Shown piece by piece: positions 43,640 through 51,724 of a stretch of 64,000 nt of DNA (position 1 is its first letter; the number at the start of each line of letters is the position of its first letter). The stretch is taken from NCBI GenBank assembly GCA_049603835.1, contig JBMYSZ010000002.1, forward strand, positions 186,001 to 250,000. Reading direction: 5' to 3'. The position numbers and the translations under genes were made by a program. The notes below the pieces were generated by a model that was not told the DNA's origin, did not search any database, and worked only from the letters and a program-made list of their open reading frames with translations. The DNA comes from Mangrovicoccus sp049603835. Its GTDB lineage: Bacteria; Pseudomonadota; Alphaproteobacteria; Rhodobacterales; Rhodobacteraceae.

Positions 43640-43747
43640 GGGCTTAGCCTCCTCCTGGCGTTCCGGGTCATGGACCAGAGGCGGTTGAACGCCCCCGGAT
43701 CCAGGGCAGATTTCCCCAAACTCCGATCTGACCCAATGCCTGGCGCG

Positions 43748-43836
43748 GTATTGTGTGATACCGGTTTTAACCATTTCGCCCACAGCTTTTCGCTTGGCAG
43801 TCTCACATCGCAAAACCGCAAAGTATCACCCGATAC
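43748..43836. promoter_or_regulatory. Two GTAT-N6-ATAC dyads in a divergent promoter region
   Basis: GTAT-TGTGTG-ATAC lies at 43748-43761 and GTAT-CACCCG-ATAC at 43823-43836, centres 75 bases apart. Both are in the 281-base gap between the intradiol dioxygenase gene and the SCP2-like gene. The half-site letters ATAC and GTAT are those known in BenM/CatM sites, where the order is ATAC-N7-GTAT; here the order is reversed. Binding by the neighbouring LysR protein is a guess. Confidence 0.5.
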
Positions 43837-43920
43837 CCCCCATGGCATAGCCTCGCCTGGTGCGCTCATGGCAGCTCTCAGAGCAGCTGATAAGCAGACA
43901 GCCAGATAGGGGAGGCAAAG

Positions 43921-44301
43921 GTGATCGAGACCTTTAAGCAAATTCAGGCGACACTGGAACACAGGCCGCATTTACTGCGTCTTGGGCGCTTATTCTCGGA
44001 AACCGTGTTGATCGAGATCGACGGCCAGGAAATCTATCTCAGCTTTGAGAAGGGCCATTTGATAGACGTCACCGAAGGCCCCAGCCTTAAGACCCCCTGG
44101 CGCTTTGCGCTGCGCACGGATGCGGCGGCTTTGCAGAAATTCTGGCAGCCCCGGCCCGAGCCTGGCTTTCATGATGTCTTTGGTCTGGTGAAAATCGGTC
44201 GTGGTCGGGTCGATGGCGATATTTTGGCCCTGGTGCGTAATCTGCGGTTTTTCAAAGAAGTGCTGGGCCTGGCGCGGCCTCAAAAGGAGATGCTGGCATG
44301 A
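43921..44301 (+). CDS. SCP2-like sterol-binding-domain protein
   Basis: A 126-residue protein with GTG start after GGGGAGGCAAAG. The pattern FSETVLIEIDGQEIYLSFEKG and the end EPGFHDVFGLVKIGRGRVDGD with RNLRFFKEVLGL resemble SCP2-type lipid-binding folds, though the match is loose. It overlaps the alpha/beta hydrolase gene by ATGA. Similar small proteins occur beside aromatic-degradation hydrolases. No catalytic residues are recognised; a ligand-binding helper is possible. Confidence 0.5.
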   Translation: MIETFKQIQATLEHRPHLLRLGRLFSETVLIEIDGQEIYLSFEKGHLIDVTEGPSLKTPWRFALRTDAAALQKFWQPRPEPGFHDVFGLVKIGRGRVDGDILALVRNLRFFKEVLGLARPQKEMLA

Positions 44302-45155
44302 CCATCGAACCGATTACTGGCCGCTATCTGAGCGTGACTTTGGGTGGCACAGCGCGCCGGATCTATTTCGAAGAGGCGGGGCAAGGCCAGCCTGTGATCT
44401 GTCTGCATACGGCGGGCGCCGATACCCGGCAATGGCGCCATTTGATGAATGATCCCGAGGTCACGGCCAACCACCGGCTGATCGCCTTTGATATGCCCTG
44501 GCATGGCAAATCCCTGCCGCCCGAAGGTTTTGAAACCGAAGAATATCTACTGACCACCGAAGCCTATATGGAAACCGTCCTGGCAGTGATCGACGGCTTG
44601 GGTCTGGATCGCCCCATTCTGGCCGGGTGCTCTATGGGCGGGCGGATCGCCTTGCAATTGGCGGCTTTGCATGCGGATCGCTTTAGCGGCTTTATTGCAA
44701 TTGAAGCCTCGGATTTCCAACCGGCTTGGTATGATATCGACTGGTTCCACCGCCCCGATGCCCATGGGGGCGAAATGGGGGCGGCTTTGGTTTCGGCCAA
44801 TATCTCGCCCTATGCGCCCGAGGCAGAGCGCTGGAACACGCTTTGGATGTTTATGCAAAGCGGGCCGGGAGTGTTTCGCGGCGATCTGAGCTTTTACACC
44901 AAAGATGACAGCCTGATCCCGCGCTTGCCCAGCATCGATACAACCAAAACCCCGGTGCATATTATCGTCGGCGCTTATGATCTGACCTGCACCCCCGAAG
45001 ATGCGGAGCGCACAGCCAAAGCGATCCCCGGCGCCACATTGGCGGTGATGGAGGAGCTTGGCCATTTCCCCATGAGCGAGCATCCCCAAGGGTTCCGCCC
45101 GTTTTTCATAGAGGCTTTGGCGAAAATGCCAGCCCTGGTGGAGGAGCCCGCCTAG
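44298..45155 (+). CDS. Alpha/beta hydrolase (enol-lactonase or ring-fission hydrolase-like)
   Basis: A 285-residue alpha/beta hydrolase. The nucleophile is Ser112 in GCSMGG, with likely Asp228 (VGAYDLTC) and His256 (LGHFPMS). The oxyanion region CLHTAG is at 35-40. Family members include 3-oxoadipate enol-lactonase (CatD) and 2-hydroxymuconic semialdehyde hydrolases. Position beside the intradiol dioxygenase makes the enol-lactonase role attractive. However, muconolactone isomerase is absent and the extended cap domain is unlike typical CatD, so the substrate is left open. Confidence 0.7.
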   Translation: MTIEPITGRYLSVTLGGTARRIYFEEAGQGQPVICLHTAGADTRQWRHLMNDPEVTANHRLIAFDMPWHGKSLPPEGFETEEYLLTTEAYMETVLAVIDGLGLDRPILAGCSMGGRIALQLAALHADRFSGFIAIEASDFQPAWYDIDWFHRPDAHGGEMGAALVSANISPYAPEAERWNTLWMFMQSGPGVFRGDLSFYTKDDSLIPRLPSIDTTKTPVHIIVGAYDLTCTPEDAERTAKAIPGATLAVMEELGHFPMSEHPQGFRPFFIEALAKMPALVEEPA

Positions 45156-45197
45156 CCCAGGCCCCCACATCATCACCAGCACAAGGAGGGAGGAGCC

Positions 45198-45482
45198 ATG
45201 TGCCGCAATAGTGATAAACCCTGCCCGGGATGCGCAAAGCATGCCGGCAAGGACGCCGTTTGGATGTTTTTTACGCCCCAGGACCGGGTCGATGCGGCGC
45301 TGTCTTCTGGGGCAAGCTCAGGTCCAAAATTCGGGCGGCCTTTTGGGTCAGCGCCTGGGGTTTTAGATGCCACGCCGAAACGCGCCTATGATCTTGAGCC
45401 GCGATTTTCCTTTCTCACCGCTACCAAAGACTCTGCCCATGCGGGAGGTTTTCGGTATTTCTTAGACATGTCTTCTGTCTAG
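45198..45482 (+). CDS. Small cysteine-containing protein of unknown function
   Basis: A 94-residue protein not recognised. It starts MCRNSDKPCPGCAKH, a Cys-x6-Cys-x2-Cys arrangement that could bind metal. A strong AAGGAGGGAGGAGCC ribosome site precedes the ATG, and the gene lies between the hydrolase and benE on the same strand, so it is probably real. The rest has no hydrophobic segment. A metal-binding or regulatory helper for BenE is possible but unsupported. Confidence 0.45.
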   Translation: MCRNSDKPCPGCAKHAGKDAVWMFFTPQDRVDAALSSGASSGPKFGRPFGSAPGVLDATPKRAYDLEPRFSFLTATKDSAHAGGFRYFLDMSSV

Positions 45483-45543
45483 GCTGCCCTAAGGTGACAC
45501 TGCCCGCCAACAGGTCGGGCCGGCAAGAATAAAGGAATACGGC

Positions 45544-46740
45544 TTGTCCGATCTTTCAGCCCCTGGGGCGGCGCAATGGCGCGATATTTCTGGCTCTGCG
45601 GTGATTGCGGGGTTTTTGGCGGTTTTGGTGTCCTATGCCGGGCCGCTGCTGATCTATTACAGCGCCGCCGAGGCGATGGGATTGTCCAAAGCTGGGTTTT
45701 CCTCTTGGGTCTTTGCGATTTCCATGGCGGCGGGGCTGTCGAGTATCGGGCTTAGCCTGTGGTCCCGCGCCCCGGTCACCATGGCTTGGAGCGCGCCGGG
45801 GACGGTTTTGTTGATCTCGCTCGGCTCTAGCCTGTCTTTCGCGGAAATGGTCGGGGCTTATGTGGTCGTGGCCGTGATTTTGACCTTGATTGGGTTTTCA
45901 GGGCTATTTGACCGGCTGGTGCAAGTCCTACCGCCTGCGGTGACCAATGGGATGATGGCGGGGATTTTGTTCGGCTTTGGCCTGAAAGCGGCGAATGGCT
46001 TGGCCTCGGATCCCTTGATTATTTCGGTGTTGATCGCGGCTTTTGCGGTTCTCGCAGTCCTGGTGCCGCGCTATGCGATGCTAGTTTTGCTGGCGCTGGC
46101 CTTGGTGCTGACTTCGGTTTTCTATGATAGCTCGGTCACATCGCTCAGCCTGTCTTTGGCGGTGCCCAACGTGACCCTGCCGGGTTTTTCCACATCGGCG
46201 ATGCTTAGCTTGGCCTTGCCGCTTTTGATCACGACGCTCAGCGGGCAATTCCTGCCGGGCATGGCGATTTTGCGGTCCTCGGGCTATGAGGTCTCGTCAA
46301 ATCCGATCTTGGTGGTCAGCGGGCTGACCTCTCTGGCTGCGGCTCTGTTTGGCGGGATTACCACGGCTTTGGCCTCGATCACCGCCGCTTTTTGTGCCGG
46401 ACCAGATAGCCATGAAAATCCCGACCGTCGCTATATCGCCGGGATTGCCTGTGGCGTGTTTTACTGCCTGGGCGGGATCGGGGCCGGCAGTATCGTCGAT
46501 GTGCTGATCTTGCTGCCTTCCTCGGTGATTGCTTTGCTGGCGGGGCTGGCGCTTTTGCCCGCGATCGGGAAATTCATCCAAGCCATGCTGAGTTCCGATA
46601 GCGGTCAGGCGGGGCTTTTGACCTTTCTGTTCACCACATCCGGGGTCTCGCTTTTCGGGGTGGGGGCCGCATTTTGGGGCGTCATTGTCGGGATCAGCGT
46701 GCATTTCATCACGCTTTTGATCCGCAAATCCGCAGCCTAA
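45544..46740 (+). CDS. benE: Benzoate/proton symporter
   Basis: The TTG at 45544 follows AAAGGAATAC and gives 398 residues; no ATG gives a full-length protein. The BenE pattern is clear: VIAGFLAVLVSYAGPLLIYY, later AWSAPGTVLLISLGSS and FCAGPDSHENPDRRYIAG. About 12 membrane helices are present. It imports benzoate with protons and fits beside ben/cat genes. It belongs to a run after the hydrolase and small cysteine-protein genes. Confidence 0.88.
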   Translation: MSDLSAPGAAQWRDISGSAVIAGFLAVLVSYAGPLLIYYSAAEAMGLSKAGFSSWVFAISMAAGLSSIGLSLWSRAPVTMAWSAPGTVLLISLGSSLSFAEMVGAYVVVAVILTLIGFSGLFDRLVQVLPPAVTNGMMAGILFGFGLKAANGLASDPLIISVLIAAFAVLAVLVPRYAMLVLLALALVLTSVFYDSSVTSLSLSLAVPNVTLPGFSTSAMLSLALPLLITTLSGQFLPGMAILRSSGYEVSSNPILVVSGLTSLAAALFGGITTALASITAAFCAGPDSHENPDRRYIAGIACGVFYCLGGIGAGSIVDVLILLPSSVIALLAGLALLPAIGKFIQAMLSSDSGQAGLLTFLFTTSGVSLFGVGAAFWGVIVGISVHFITLLIRKSAA

Positions 46741-46749
46741 GCACGCAAC

Positions 46750-46762
46750 CGCGCCGGGCGCG
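46750..46762. terminator. GC palindrome after benE
   Basis: CGCGCC-G-GGCGCG lies ten bases after the benE stop; as RNA it could form a short stem. No T run follows, so support is weak. The rest of the 203-base gap to 46944 shows nothing distinct. Confidence 0.3.
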
Positions 46763-46943
46763 ACCCATTATTCGTCCCATGCATCCCCGGTTATGTAGAG
46801 CTTTCATTGGTGTTTTGCCCCATATCGCGGCTCTATGGGCGCATAAGGACCGCTGAGGCGTGACGCGCGATCCATGGGCTTTGCCTTTGGGATTGCCCAA
46901 ACGCCCGCTCAAAACTGCGGCGCAGAAATTAGGAGGGGTGGCG

Positions 46944-47417
46944 ATGACTGCGACCAGGGAATTTCGCTTAGAAGACTGGCAGGCCGCCGTGGGCACTGTC
47001 ACCGGGCAGTCGGATGTGATCCATATCGATCAGGCGATGATCAATGCCTTTGCCGATGTGTCGCAAGACTGGCAGCCGATCCATGTGGATCCCAAAGCCG
47101 CCGCCGCCAGCCCGTTTGGCACCACAATCGCCCATGGTTTTCTGGTGGTCTCGCTGCTGGCACCTCTGGGCTATTCAGCTTTGCCCGGCCATCCGGCTGA
47201 TGCGATTTTGATCAATCGCGGTTTTGACAAGTTGCGCTTTGTGGCGCCGGTGCCGGTGGGGTCTGATATTCAGGCAGAGTTCCTTTTGGCCAGCGCCGAA
47301 GTCAAAGGCCCAACATTGCGCCTGGCCCATGATGTAAGGGTGACGCTGAAAGCCAGCGGTGAAACAGCTTTGGCGGCGCGCTGGCTGACTATGATCCAAT
47401 ATGGAGCACAAGCATGA
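46944..47417 (+). CDS. MaoC-like (R)-specific enoyl-CoA hydratase
   Basis: The ATG at 46944 is preceded by AGGAGGGGTGGCG and gives 157 residues. The hydratase-2 motif is visible: FADVSQDWQPIHVDPKAA followed by SPFGTTIAHGFLVVSLL, with the catalytic Asp and His. It hydrates 2-enoyl-CoA to (R)-3-hydroxyacyl-CoA. It overlaps the next SDR gene by ATGA. As no crotonase-type hydratase occurs in the acyl-CoA locus, it may supply the hydration step. Confidence 0.8.
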   Translation: MTATREFRLEDWQAAVGTVTGQSDVIHIDQAMINAFADVSQDWQPIHVDPKAAAASPFGTTIAHGFLVVSLLAPLGYSALPGHPADAILINRGFDKLRFVAPVPVGSDIQAEFLLASAEVKGPTLRLAHDVRVTLKASGETALAARWLTMIQYGAQA

Positions 47418-48334
47418 CGATCCATTTTGAAAACCGTGTCGCCTTGGTCACGGGCGGCGGGGCTGGCCTGGGCCGGGAATATGCTTTGGCTTTGGCGGCG
47501 CGCGGCGCGAAAGTGATCATTGGCGATCTGGCCCGCCTGCCAGATGGTGCGCTCGCGGCACAAAGCGTGGCGGAGGAGATCCTGGACGCAGGCGGCATGG
47601 CGCGGGCGGTCAGTGTCGATGTCACCGACGAAGCCGCAGTTGCGGAACTGGTTGCCAGCGATTGGGGGCCGGTGGATACGCTGATTTGCAATGCGGGGAT
47701 TTTGCGCGACAAGAGCTTTGCCAAAATGGAGATCGATGATTTCCGCAAAGTTGTTGAAGTGCATTTGATCGGCACAGCGATTTGCGTGCGGGCGGTCTGG
47801 GACGGCATGCGCGAGGCGCGATATGGCAGGATCGTTCTGACGGCCTCGGCCTCGGGGATCTATGGGAATTTTGGCCAGGCAAATTACGCAGCGGCGAAAT
47901 CCGGGATGATCGGCTTGGCCAATACGCTGAATATCGAAGGGGCAAGCCGCAATATCCGCGTCAATGTGATCGCGCCCAATGCGGCCACGGCCATGACAGC
48001 CGATATTTTCCCGCCCCAAATCCAAGAGGCCATGACCCCGGAAAATGTGGTGCCTGCAACGCTGTTTTTGGCCAGCGAAGAGGCCCCGCAAGGGGTGATC
48101 ATGGGTGCGGGTGGCGGCGCGTTTTCCATGACGCATATCCAGGAATCCGCGGGGATCTATCTGCCCGAGGCAAAGCGCAGCCCCGAAGGCATCGCCGCCC
48201 ATTTCGCCGCAATCGAGGGCAAGGACGGTCCGCTGACCCGGCTCTCTGGGCCCCAAGAACAGACCGAACGCTATTTGGCTCTGCGCCAAGCGGCGACTGG
48301 CGAGACGCTTTTGCCAGAGCCGGGCGAGGCTTAA
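47414..48334 (+). CDS. SDR family oxidoreductase, MFE-2-like 3-hydroxyacyl-CoA dehydrogenase
   Basis: A 306-residue SDR with ALVTGGGAGLGREYALALAARG near 10-32, NAGILRD near 94 and the catalytic TASASGIYGNFGQANYAAAKSG. The G-L-G-R-x-Y-A-L pattern and length resemble the dehydrogenase domain of peroxisomal multifunctional enzyme 2, which oxidises (R)-3-hydroxyacyl-CoA. That fits its overlap with the MaoC-like hydratase. Together the two would be an (R)-route of beta-oxidation. Confidence 0.77.
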   Translation: MTIHFENRVALVTGGGAGLGREYALALAARGAKVIIGDLARLPDGALAAQSVAEEILDAGGMARAVSVDVTDEAAVAELVASDWGPVDTLICNAGILRDKSFAKMEIDDFRKVVEVHLIGTAICVRAVWDGMREARYGRIVLTASASGIYGNFGQANYAAAKSGMIGLANTLNIEGASRNIRVNVIAPNAATAMTADIFPPQIQEAMTPENVVPATLFLASEEAPQGVIMGAGGGAFSMTHIQESAGIYLPEAKRSPEGIAAHFAAIEGKDGPLTRLSGPQEQTERYLALRQAATGETLLPEPGEA

Positions 48335-48356
48335 ATAACCCTGGCCTAACTCTGGC

Positions 48357-49286
48357 TTAACTCTGGGCCAAGGTCGCGGCGGGTTCCTCCGCGGCGGCCT
48401 TTGTCACCATATCCCGCAGCCAAATATTGCCGGGATCCGCGTCTAGATCTTCGTGCCAATATAGATAAGCGTCGATTTCAGGCGCGGGGAAGGGCGCGGC
48501 TAGGATCTGATGATTGGTCCAGATATTGGCCCTTTGCGCCAGTTTCTCGGCCATGGTCAGGATCATATCCGACCCCGCCACCAGCCGCATCGCAGCGTTC
48601 AGATCCTGACAGCGGATCGCAATATCGCGCTTATGGCCCAGCCGCGACAGGGCTTGGTCTTCGGGGCCTAACCCCGCCGGGCGCGAAGTCACCACCACAT
48701 GTTTCAGTGCTAGATAGGTTTCAAGCTCTATTCCACCCTGCACCAGCGGATGATCCGCCCGCGCCACCACAACCGAGCGGGAGCCTTCCAAATGCTGACG
48801 CCGGATCACATCGGGCAATTGCAAAAACACATCAATCGCCAGATTGATCCGGCCCGAGCTAAGATCTTTCTCCAATTGCCGGCGGTCAAAATAAGAGGAA
48901 GTAACGGTGATCCCAGGCGCCTCGGCCCGGATCTGTTGCACCATGGGGACAAAGAAAATCGGCTCCATCAATGCGCGCATCCCAATGGAGAAATTCAGCG
49001 CCGCGCTTTGGGGATCAAACCCGTCAAGCTCACCCAAAACCCGGTCCAGGGTCTGCAAAGCCTCACTGACCGGGGCAATCATCCGGTCGGCCACAGGGGT
49101 CGGAACTAATTTTTGCCCATGGCGGACAAAAAGCGGATCGCCGACCCGGTCGCGCAGCCGCGCCAAAGCATGGCTGATCGTCGGCTGGGTCAGGTTCAAG
49201 GTCTCGGCCGCGCGGGTCACTCCACCTTGCCGATAGATCGCTTCGAAGATCACGAAGAGATTCAAGTCGGTTCTGGATATATGCAT
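48357..49286 (-). CDS. LysR family transcriptional regulator
   Basis: A 309-residue regulator. The helix-turn-helix (RAAETLNLTQPTISHALARLRDRVGDPLFVRHG) is of the NahR/NodD/LinR subgroup, with an effector domain from about 90. It is divergent from the kinase/ACAD operon and converges with the SDR gene. A dyad lies directly before its start codon. It probably controls the acyl-CoA operon. Confidence 0.82.
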   Translation of the reverse strand: MHISRTDLNLFVIFEAIYRQGGVTRAAETLNLTQPTISHALARLRDRVGDPLFVRHGQKLVPTPVADRMIAPVSEALQTLDRVLGELDGFDPQSAALNFSIGMRALMEPIFFVPMVQQIRAEAPGITVTSSYFDRRQLEKDLSSGRINLAIDVFLQLPDVIRRQHLEGSRSVVVARADHPLVQGGIELETYLALKHVVVTSRPAGLGPEDQALSRLGHKRDIAIRCQDLNAAMRLVAGSDMILTMAEKLAQRANIWTNHQILAAPFPAPEIDAYLYWHEDLDADPGNIWLRDMVTKAAAEEPAATLAQS

Positions 49287-49290
49287 GATA

Positions 49291-49317
49291 TGAATGCCCC
49301 AAGATATTAGACATTCA
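49291..49317. promoter_or_regulatory. Dyad TGAATG-N15-CATTCA in LysR/kinase divergent region
   Basis: TGAATG at 49291-49296 and CATTCA at 49312-49317 are inverted arms around an AT-rich 15-base centre, between the divergent start codons. LysR regulators commonly bind such spaced dyads in their own promoter. Confidence 0.45.
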
Positions 49318-49369
49318 TTTTACTTATGTGGCCGAGTTGCGCAAGTTGGGCCAAGGAGGAGGGGACAAG

Positions 49370-50404
49370 ATGACCGAACAAATAGCGGCGATATCCTCGG
49401 GATCATTGCCATTTCAAGCCGATAAGCTGGCGTCTTACCTGTCTGAGTTCCTCCCGGGGCGGGGGGCGGTTCACCTGTCTCCCGTCTCTGGGGGGCTATC
49501 AAACCCGACCTTTTTCATGGAATTTGGTGGGGCGCGCTATGTGCTGCGAAAAAAGCCTGAGGGGAATTTGCTGCCATCGGCCCATGCGATTGACCGCGAA
49601 TATAAGGTCATCGGTGCTTTGGCCGAAACCGCTGTGCCTGTGCCGCGCCTGCTGCATTATTGCGATAACCCTGACATTATCGGCACTGATTTTTATGTGA
49701 TGGAGCGTCTCGATGGGCGGGTCTTTCATGATAATGGCTTGCCCGGTTTGGACCCGTCCGAGCGCGGCGCGATTTTTGACGCTATGGCGCAGACCCTGGC
49801 CGATCTCCATGAGGTCGATATCGCTGCGGTTGGGTTGAGCGATTTTGGCAAACTGGGCGGCTTTATCACCCGTCAGATCAAACGTTGGTCGCGCCAATAT
49901 GAAGACGGCAAATTCCGCGATATCCCCGAAATTCCGCGCTTGGCGGATTGGCTGCGCGCAAACCAGCCCGAGGCGGATACCACGACTATCGTGCATGGGG
50001 ATTACCGTCTGGGCAATCTGATCCTGCACCCGGAGCGGCCTGAAATCATCGGCGTCTTGGATTGGGAACTCGCAACTTTGGGTGATCCCATGAGCGATAT
50101 CGGCTATAATCTGATGAGCTGGGTGATGCGCCAAGAGGAATATCACGGGCTAGGCGGGCGCGACCTGGCCGCTTTGGGGATCCCGGATCGCGACAGCTAT
50201 GCAGCGGCCTATCTGGCCCGACGCGGTCTGACACCGCCGCTTGACCCCTATTACATCGCCTTCGCCTTTTTCCGCTTAGCGGTGATTTTCGAAGGCGTGG
50301 TTGGCCGCGCCCGGCAAGGCAGCCGGGATGCCTCGGAGGCCGAAACTCTATCCCATTACAGCAGTGTTTTCGCAAAACACGGGCTGTCTCTAGCAGGAGC
50401 TTAA
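49370..50404 (+). CDS. Aminoglycoside-phosphotransferase-fold kinase, ACAD10/11 N-domain type (LvaA-like)
   Basis: The ATG at 49370 follows AAGGAGGAGGGGACAAG and gives 344 residues. The catalytic loop is intact: His209, Asp211 and Asn216 in VHGDYRLGN, and metal-binding Asp231 in VLDWELATLGDP. The nucleotide-binding lysine region is ARYVLRKKPEG. This is the protein family fused to an acyl-CoA dehydrogenase in animal ACAD10/11 and encoded as LvaA in Pseudomonas, where it phosphorylates 4-hydroxyacyl-CoA. The next gene is the matching acyl-CoA dehydrogenase. LvaA needs the small LvaB; none is seen here. Confidence 0.8.
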   Translation: MTEQIAAISSGSLPFQADKLASYLSEFLPGRGAVHLSPVSGGLSNPTFFMEFGGARYVLRKKPEGNLLPSAHAIDREYKVIGALAETAVPVPRLLHYCDNPDIIGTDFYVMERLDGRVFHDNGLPGLDPSERGAIFDAMAQTLADLHEVDIAAVGLSDFGKLGGFITRQIKRWSRQYEDGKFRDIPEIPRLADWLRANQPEADTTTIVHGDYRLGNLILHPERPEIIGVLDWELATLGDPMSDIGYNLMSWVMRQEEYHGLGGRDLAALGIPDRDSYAAAYLARRGLTPPLDPYYIAFAFFRLAVIFEGVVGRARQGSRDASEAETLSHYSSVFAKHGLSLAGA

Positions 50405-50407
50405 TCC

Positions 50408-51724
50408 ATGGAATTTGCATACTCGGACAAAACCGAAGAGCTGCGCCGCCGCCTTCGCGACTTCATGGATACCCATATTGTGCCGCGCAATCGCGAGTTC
50501 AATTCGCTGATCGGCACCTATCCCATGCCCTTTATGGAGGATCTCAAAGCCTTGGCGAAATCCGAGGGGCTTTGGAATATGTTCCTGCCGTCTTTGCGCG
50601 ATGATGAGCCGGGCACGCGGCTGAGCAATATGGAATATGCGCCTTTGGCCGAGATCATGGGACGTCTGCCTTGGGCGTCAGAGGCCTTTAACTGCTCCGC
50701 GCCGGATACGGGCAATATGGAGCTGTTGCATATGTTCGGTACGCCCGAGCAAAAGGCGCAATGGCTGGTGCCGCTGCTCGACGGCGAAATCCGGTCCTGT
50801 TTTGCCATGACCGAACCGGATGTGGCCAGTTCCGATGCCACGAATATCACCACTATGATCCGGCGCGAGGGCGATGAGTATGTGATCAATGGCCGGAAAT
50901 GGTACATCACCAATGCGGCGAATATGCAGTGCAAAGTCGCGATTGTGATGGGCAAAACCGACCCAAATGCCGATCGCCATCGCCAGCAATCGATGATCCT
51001 GGTGCCCATGGATACGCCCGGCATGACAGTGGTGCGGGACATGACTGCGATGTTCCATCATTCCCAAGAAACCCATGGGGAGGTCGTGTTCAAAGACTGC
51101 CGGGTTCCGGTGGAAAATCTGTTGGGCGAAGAGGGTTCGGGCTTTGCCATGGCGCAAGCGCGTTTGGGGCCGGGTCGGATCCATCACTGCATGCGGGCGA
51201 TTGGCATGGCCGAGCTTGCGCTAGAGATGATGGTGGAACGCTCGCTCGAACGCAAAACCTTTGGCAAATATCTGCATGAACAAGGCGTGGTGATGGAAGC
51301 CATGGCCAATTCCCGTTGCGAAATCGAACAGGCACGGCTTTTGGTGCTCAAAGCGGCTTGGATGATCGATGCCTATGACGCCAAAGTGGCGCGCAATGAA
51401 ATCGCGATGATCAAAGTCGTGGTGCCGCGCATGTTGCTGAATGTGGTGGATCGCGCAATGCAGGTCTTCGGCGCTATGGGCGTGTCGCAAGACACGGTGC
51501 TGCCGGAACTTTGGATGATGGGCCGGGCGCTGCGTCTGGCGGATGGTCCAGATGAGGTGCATTTGCGGTCCATTGCGCGCGGCATGATCAAAGCGGCGCA
51601 AACAGGTCCGCATGAAACCTGGCGCTATCTGCTGACCCCGGACCGGGCCGAAGAAACCGATCTACGCGCAGCGCGGGCGGCCGCAGCGGCGAAAGCGGCA
51701 ATGACCGGTGATCTGGATGGCTAA
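50408..51724 (+). CDS. Acyl-CoA dehydrogenase, ACAD10/11 type (LvaC-like)
   Basis: A 438-residue flavoprotein starting three bases after the kinase gene. Motifs of the ACAD10/11 branch are CFAMTEPDVASSDATNI (FAD and substrate site), NGRKWYITNAANMQCKVAIVMGKT and the late LADGPDEVHL. In the lva pathway the counterpart removes the 4-phosphate to give an enoyl-CoA rather than acting as a plain dehydrogenase. Given the gene order kinase-ACAD this is the expected partner. An ordinary medium-chain dehydrogenase is less likely. Confidence 0.83.
   Translation: MEFAYSDKTEELRRRLRDFMDTHIVPRNREFNSLIGTYPMPFMEDLKALAKSEGLWNMFLPSLRDDEPGTRLSNMEYAPLAEIMGRLPWASEAFNCSAPDTGNMELLHMFGTPEQKAQWLVPLLDGEIRSCFAMTEPDVASSDATNITTMIRREGDEYVINGRKWYITNAANMQCKVAIVMGKTDPNADRHRQQSMILVPMDTPGMTVVRDMTAMFHHSQETHGEVVFKDCRVPVENLLGEEGSGFAMAQARLGPGRIHHCMRAIGMAELALEMMVERSLERKTFGKYLHEQGVVMEAMANSRCEIEQARLLVLKAAWMIDAYDAKVARNEIAMIKVVVPRMLLNVVDRAMQVFGAMGVSQDTVLPELWMMGRALRLADGPDEVHLRSIARGMIKAAQTGPHETWRYLLTPDRAEETDLRAARAAAAAKAAMTGDLDG

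Noticed and set aside
42512..43909. 465-codon plus-strand open frame
   Set aside because: It lies antisense across the intradiol dioxygenase and LysR genes, both with clear catalytic or HTH motifs and good ribosome sites; its translation has no recognisable domain.
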